Assembly (NCBI GenBank): GCA_023398295.1
Contig: JAEWSL010000015.1
Span: forward strand, 1-25,424
Direction: 5' to 3'
DNA length: 25,424 bases
Source of the DNA: Elusimicrobiota bacterium
GTDB taxonomy: Bacteria > Elusimicrobiota > Elusimicrobia > Elusimicrobiales > Elusimicrobiaceae
Shown one piece after another: positions 22,926-25,424 of the stretch. The notes below the pieces were generated by a model. That model saw only the letters and a program-made list of their open reading frames with translations, had not been told where the DNA came from and ran no database searches. Each line of letters opens with the position of its first letter. The stretch's first letter is position 1. The translations under genes and the position numbers were made by a program.

Positions 22926-23774
22926 ATGAAAAAAACCTATCCCCAAAAAACAACCCAAAATGCGCAAAACAACGACGCAAAAAAAGCTATCGGCATTTTT
23001 GATTCCGGCTTGGGCGGGCTTACAATCCTGCGCCAAGTGCATAAAATACTGCCTAAAGAAAATTTAATTTACTTCGGCGATACGGCGCATGTCCCTTACG
23101 GCTCCAAATCAAAAAAGACGGTTACGCGCTACTCTTTGGACATAGCAAAATTTCTGGAATCAAAAAACGTAAAACTTATTTTAGCGGCGTGCAACACCGC
23201 CTCCGCCCTTGCATTGGACACGCTTAAAAAACAAATTAAGACGCCGCTTATCGGCGTAATTAAAGCCGGCGCAGGCCGCGCGGCGGCCTTAAGCAAAAAT
23301 AGGAAAATTTTAATTTTAGCCACTCAGGCCACCGTTGAGAGCAAAGCTTATCCGCGCGCACTTAAAAAATTAAACGCTAAAATAAAAACCCTGCAGGTTG
23401 CCTGCCCGCTTTTTGTGCCCGTCATAGAAAACGGCTTTGCAAAAGACGAAATTGCCGCCCTTGCCATAAAAAAATATCTTACTCCCGTTAAAAAAATGTC
23501 GGCTGATACGGTAATTCTAGGCTGCACCCATTACCCTTTAATAAAGAAAGGTATTTCAGATTTTTTGGGCAATAAAATAAATTTAGTGGACTCTTCCGAA
23601 GAAGTTGCAAAATCTGCCGAAGAAATACTTGAGCGCCGCGGACTGCTAAACCAGCGCGGACGCGGACGCGTTGAAATTTACGCAAGCGACTGCCCGCTCT
23701 TATTTGCCAAAGCGGCGCGCGTAATCTTAGGCAAAACTAAACTTAAAATAAAAGAGCGAAAAAGCAATTTATGA
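22926..23774 (+). CDS. murI: Glutamate racemase
   Basis: Cofactor-independent enzyme that makes D-glutamate for the peptidoglycan stem peptide. The 282-residue protein has the family landmarks in order: GIFDSGLGGLT (Asp26), YFGDTAHVPYGSKS, the first catalytic Cys in AACNTASA (Cys89) and the second in LGCTHYPL (Cys200). The roughly 20-residue polar N-terminal extension (YPQKTTQNAQNNDAKK) is longer than usual and no ribosome site precedes ATG 22926. It follows tRNA-Gln by 33 bases and overlaps pgeF by four bases (ATGA), so at least murI-pgeF are co-transcribed. Confidence 0.94.
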   Translation: MKKTYPQKTTQNAQNNDAKKAIGIFDSGLGGLTILRQVHKILPKENLIYFGDTAHVPYGSKSKKTVTRYSLDIAKFLESKNVKLILAACNTASALALDTLKKQIKTPLIGVIKAGAGRAAALSKNRKILILATQATVESKAYPRALKKLNAKIKTLQVACPLFVPVIENGFAKDEIAALAIKKYLTPVKKMSADTVILGCTHYPLIKKGISDFLGNKINLVDSSEEVAKSAEEILERRGLLNQRGRGRVEIYASDCPLLFAKAARVILGKTKLKIKERKSNL

Positions 23775-24472
23775 AGATATTTTCAGACGAACGCCTGCTT
23801 TCTTTAGGCATAATTAACGGCACTGTTTCGCGCGAGGCCGGAAACGCGCGCAACTTGCAAACGGTTGATAAAATTTTTACTTCTCTTGGCATTGCCCCGC
23901 AAAAAATTTTGGGCTTAAAACAGGAACACGGCGCGCAAATAGTTTCCATGCTTGATGAAAAAGATTATCTTGCCTATCAAATAAAAAAAGAGCATATTGC
24001 CGACGGCTGGCTCCTCTCGCGGCCGCAGACGGGCGTTATGATTTTAACGGCGGACTGCCTGCCGCTTTTCATTTGGGACGACAAGGGCAAAACTGTTTCC
24101 TTAGCCCACTGCGGCTGGCGCGGGATTTTGGCGGGACTACCCCAAAAAGCCGCCTCTTTAGTTAAACAGCGCGCGGGAGAAAGCGCAAAATTACAGGCTT
24201 TTATAGGCCCGCACATCGGCCCCTGCTGCTTTGAAGTTAAAGAAGACGTTGCGCGGCAGTTTGACAGCCAATTTGTTGCAAAAAAAGACGGCAAATTATT
24301 TGCTGACTTGGGCGCGGCGGTAACTGCGCAATTGGCCGCCTGCGGCGTTGCGCGGGGCGAGATACAAGGCGCCTGCTCCTGCCAATGCACATGCTGCAAT
24401 AAAGAAGATTTCTTTTCCTACCGGCGCGAGGGATCTAAAGACGCAATGCTTTCCTTCTGCTATCATCTGTAA
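23771..24472 (+). CDS. pgeF: PgeF / YfiH-type multicopper-fold purine nucleoside phosphorylase
   Basis: Member of the 'polyphenol oxidase' (DUF152, YfiH/YlmD/LACC1) family. In E. coli PgeF is a peptidoglycan editing factor that removes wrongly inserted L-Ser, and other members act on purine nucleosides. The 233 residues carry the metal-binding signatures: VMILTADCLPLFI, SLAHCGWRG, FIGPHIGPCCFEV and the C-terminal CTCCNKEDFFSYRREG. The start overlaps the murI stop in an ATGA. Pairing with murI favours a cell-wall quality-control role here, but the nucleoside activity cannot be excluded. It converges with the pilin gene, with only nine bases between stops. Confidence 0.9.
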   Translation: MKIFSDERLLSLGIINGTVSREAGNARNLQTVDKIFTSLGIAPQKILGLKQEHGAQIVSMLDEKDYLAYQIKKEHIADGWLLSRPQTGVMILTADCLPLFIWDDKGKTVSLAHCGWRGILAGLPQKAASLVKQRAGESAKLQAFIGPHIGPCCFEVKEDVARQFDSQFVAKKDGKLFADLGAAVTAQLAACGVARGEIQGACSCQCTCCNKEDFFSYRREGSKDAMLSFCYHL

Positions 24473-24481
24473 AAATAAAAG

Positions 24482-24961
24482 TTAAAAATCGTAAATAGCT
24501 ATAGTTGAGGTGGTGCTGGAAGGGGACGTTTTGCCTGTCATAGATTTGCAAAGCCTGTCTGAGCGCGCGTCGTTTTTGTGAGCCCAGCAGGTCTGCCTTT
24601 CGCCATATTTGCTGTAATATAAAACATATTCCGACCATGGGGTTTGCATCGTGCAATAAACATAGGTTATGTCCATAAGATAACAGCCGCCCCAGCCAAA
24701 CGAAAGATATGTATAGTTTGAAGTTTTAGTCTTAGAGTTATAAGGCACGCTTATATCCAGGTTATCTACTTCGTTTGTATATTGCTGGTACATAAGATAG
24801 TATCTTTCGTTAGCCTCTTTTAAGGCTTTTGTTATATTCATCATATTTGAGAACTTTGCCTTATCGCGCGCAAGCTGATACTGCGGCAGCGCAATTGCGG
24901 CAAGTATGCCGATAATCAAGACAACAATAAGCAATTCAATTAAAGTAAAACCTTTCTTCAT
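24482..24961 (-). CDS. Type IV pilin-like protein (prepilin)
   Basis: I chose the ATG at 24961, because an AGGGG ribosome site lies just upstream and the start gives the standard prepilin leader MKKG before the cleavage site. A start at 24982 would add seven residues. The 159-residue precursor continues FTLIELLIVVLIIGILAAIALPQY, with the conserved Glu5 of mature pilin, then a helical segment and a Tyr- and Cys-containing globular part (GGCYLMDITYVYC, RQTCWAHKNDARSDRLC). These four Cys suggest disulfides. It could be a major pilin or a minor pseudopilin. No other pilus gene is near. The Ser/Thr tract near the C-terminus (SPSSTTSTIAIYDF) is unremarkable. Confidence 0.9.
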   Translation of the reverse strand: MKKGFTLIELLIVVLIIGILAAIALPQYQLARDKAKFSNMMNITKALKEANERYYLMYQQYTNEVDNLDISVPYNSKTKTSNYTYLSFGWGGCYLMDITYVYCTMQTPWSEYVLYYSKYGERQTCWAHKNDARSDRLCKSMTGKTSPSSTTSTIAIYDF

Positions 24962-24982
24962 AATTTTCCCCTGGTACTCCAT

Positions 24983-25116
24983 ATCTTTAGAGTCTATAAA
25001 AATTTTTATGCAAGTAAATGAAATAAAAATATCACGGCGCGCTTTCTTTTGGCGCGCACGGCGAAGACGCGCTATATGCGGGAAAAGCTAATGCACGCAA
25101 ATTACAAGCTTCGCTC
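24983..25116. other. Gene-free spacer upstream of the pilin
   Basis: This holds a 14-base perfect palindrome, ATAAAAATTTTTAT (24996-25009), close upstream of the pilin, where a promoter or regulator site could sit. It also holds GCGC-rich sequence and the word CGGCGAAGACGCG, shared with 22437-22449. A degenerate extra copy of AAGCTAA...CAAGCTTCGCT is at 25085-25115. I see no gene. Confidence 0.5.
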
Positions 25117-25197
25117 TCTTTTGGCTGTGCGCTTGGGCGCACGCTCAACAAATAAGCTAAGATTGGCAAAGGCCAAGCTTCGCTTTTCCAGTTAAAC
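25117..25197. repeat. Inverted repeat arm, right
   Basis: Partner of 22669-22747 in inverted orientation. The first 29 bases are identical and the remainder keeps CAAATA.GCTAA, CAAGCTTCGCTTTT and AGTTAAAC. The arms enclose tRNA-Gln, murI, pgeF and the pilin gene. Confidence 0.85.
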
Positions 25198-25399
25198 GGA
25201 AGATTACAGCGCGCGGGTTTATGCTTTTGTCGTTATAAATAAAGGCCGTCTTTGCGCGAGGCGAAGCCACGTCGTAGCTTTAGCGAAGACGGGCGAGCGC
25301 TCGGAAGCAATCTTCAATTATTCTGTTGCCTTTTGCCGTTGTCTTTAAGCTTTATATTAACCTTCCGATTTACTACATGGTGGAAGATTGCTTCCGAGT
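25149..25399. repeat. Dispersed repeat of about 250 bp, copy 2
   Basis: Direct copy of 22138-22383. It keeps the inner palindrome arms around GAGCGCTCGGAAGCAATCTTC (25295-25315) and GGAAGATTGCTTCCGAG (25383-25399). Beyond 25400 it departs from copy 1, so the closing outer arm seen at 22394-22413 is not visible before the window ends. Confidence 0.8.
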
Positions 25400-25424
25400 G
25401 TCGGCAGTTTGGGAGGACATTGTC

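Noticed and set aside
22691..25424. GGACATTGT at 22691 and again at 25415-25424 as a target-site duplication
   Set aside because: The match is nine bases, the second copy lies at the window edge, and neither position coincides with a well-defined element end.

Overview
The window reads as a stretch of chromosome from a diderm (Gram-negative) bacterium. It holds the LPS-export permease pair lptF/lptG, a Tol-Pal cluster, a periplasmic PBP4-type peptidase, a predicted outer-membrane beta-barrel and a prepilin with a class III N-terminus. The abundance of GCGC-rich words, the lone short pilin and the pair of unfamiliar secreted Cys-rich proteins remind me of Elusimicrobiota. That assignment is an inference and was not tested by any search. 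Most of the window is compact housekeeping and envelope sequence. I see no phage, plasmid, CRISPR or recognisable transposase gene.

Layout. 17-7819 (+): RNase III, a membrane-anchored ankyrin-repeat protein, two paralogous exported Cys-rich proteins, then lptF-lptG overlapping by one base. 7971-13966 (+): smc, a calcineurin-like phosphoesterase, and an unrecognised protein with a signal peptide, a periplasmic domain, three membrane helices and a cytoplasmic tail. 14088-15824 (+): dacB-like PBP4. 16158-18671 (-): pal-cpoB-tolB, transcribed in that order from a good sigma70-like promoter. 18759-22049 (-): a tight four-gene unit of beta-barrel protein, stand-alone histidine kinase, small helical protein and AI-2E-family permease. 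22822-24472 (+): tRNA-Gln(CTG), murI and pgeF, the last two overlapping by four bases. 24482-24961 (-): a type IV pilin-like protein.

The most unusual content is in three gene-free stretches: 15825-16157, 22050-22821 and 24983-25424. They share a mosaic of repeats. These include a hairpin whose two copies differ in sequence yet keep paired arms, a roughly 250-bp directly repeated segment with a large internal palindrome, an inverted repeat with a 29-bp identical core flanking the tRNA-Gln/murI/pgeF/pilin block, and an 84-bp tandem duplication. I regard this as a local repeat family, possibly MITE-like or structured-RNA-like, with no protein of its own visible here.

Working together: lptFG, tol-pal, PBP4, murI and pgeF all serve envelope assembly (LPS transport, outer-membrane constriction, peptidoglycan precursor supply and quality control, and peptidoglycan remodelling). 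smc and rnc are core chromosome and RNA functions. Two genes (lptF and the orphan membrane protein at 12332) have a -10-like hexamer ending six bases before an ATG, which suggests leaderless mRNAs.
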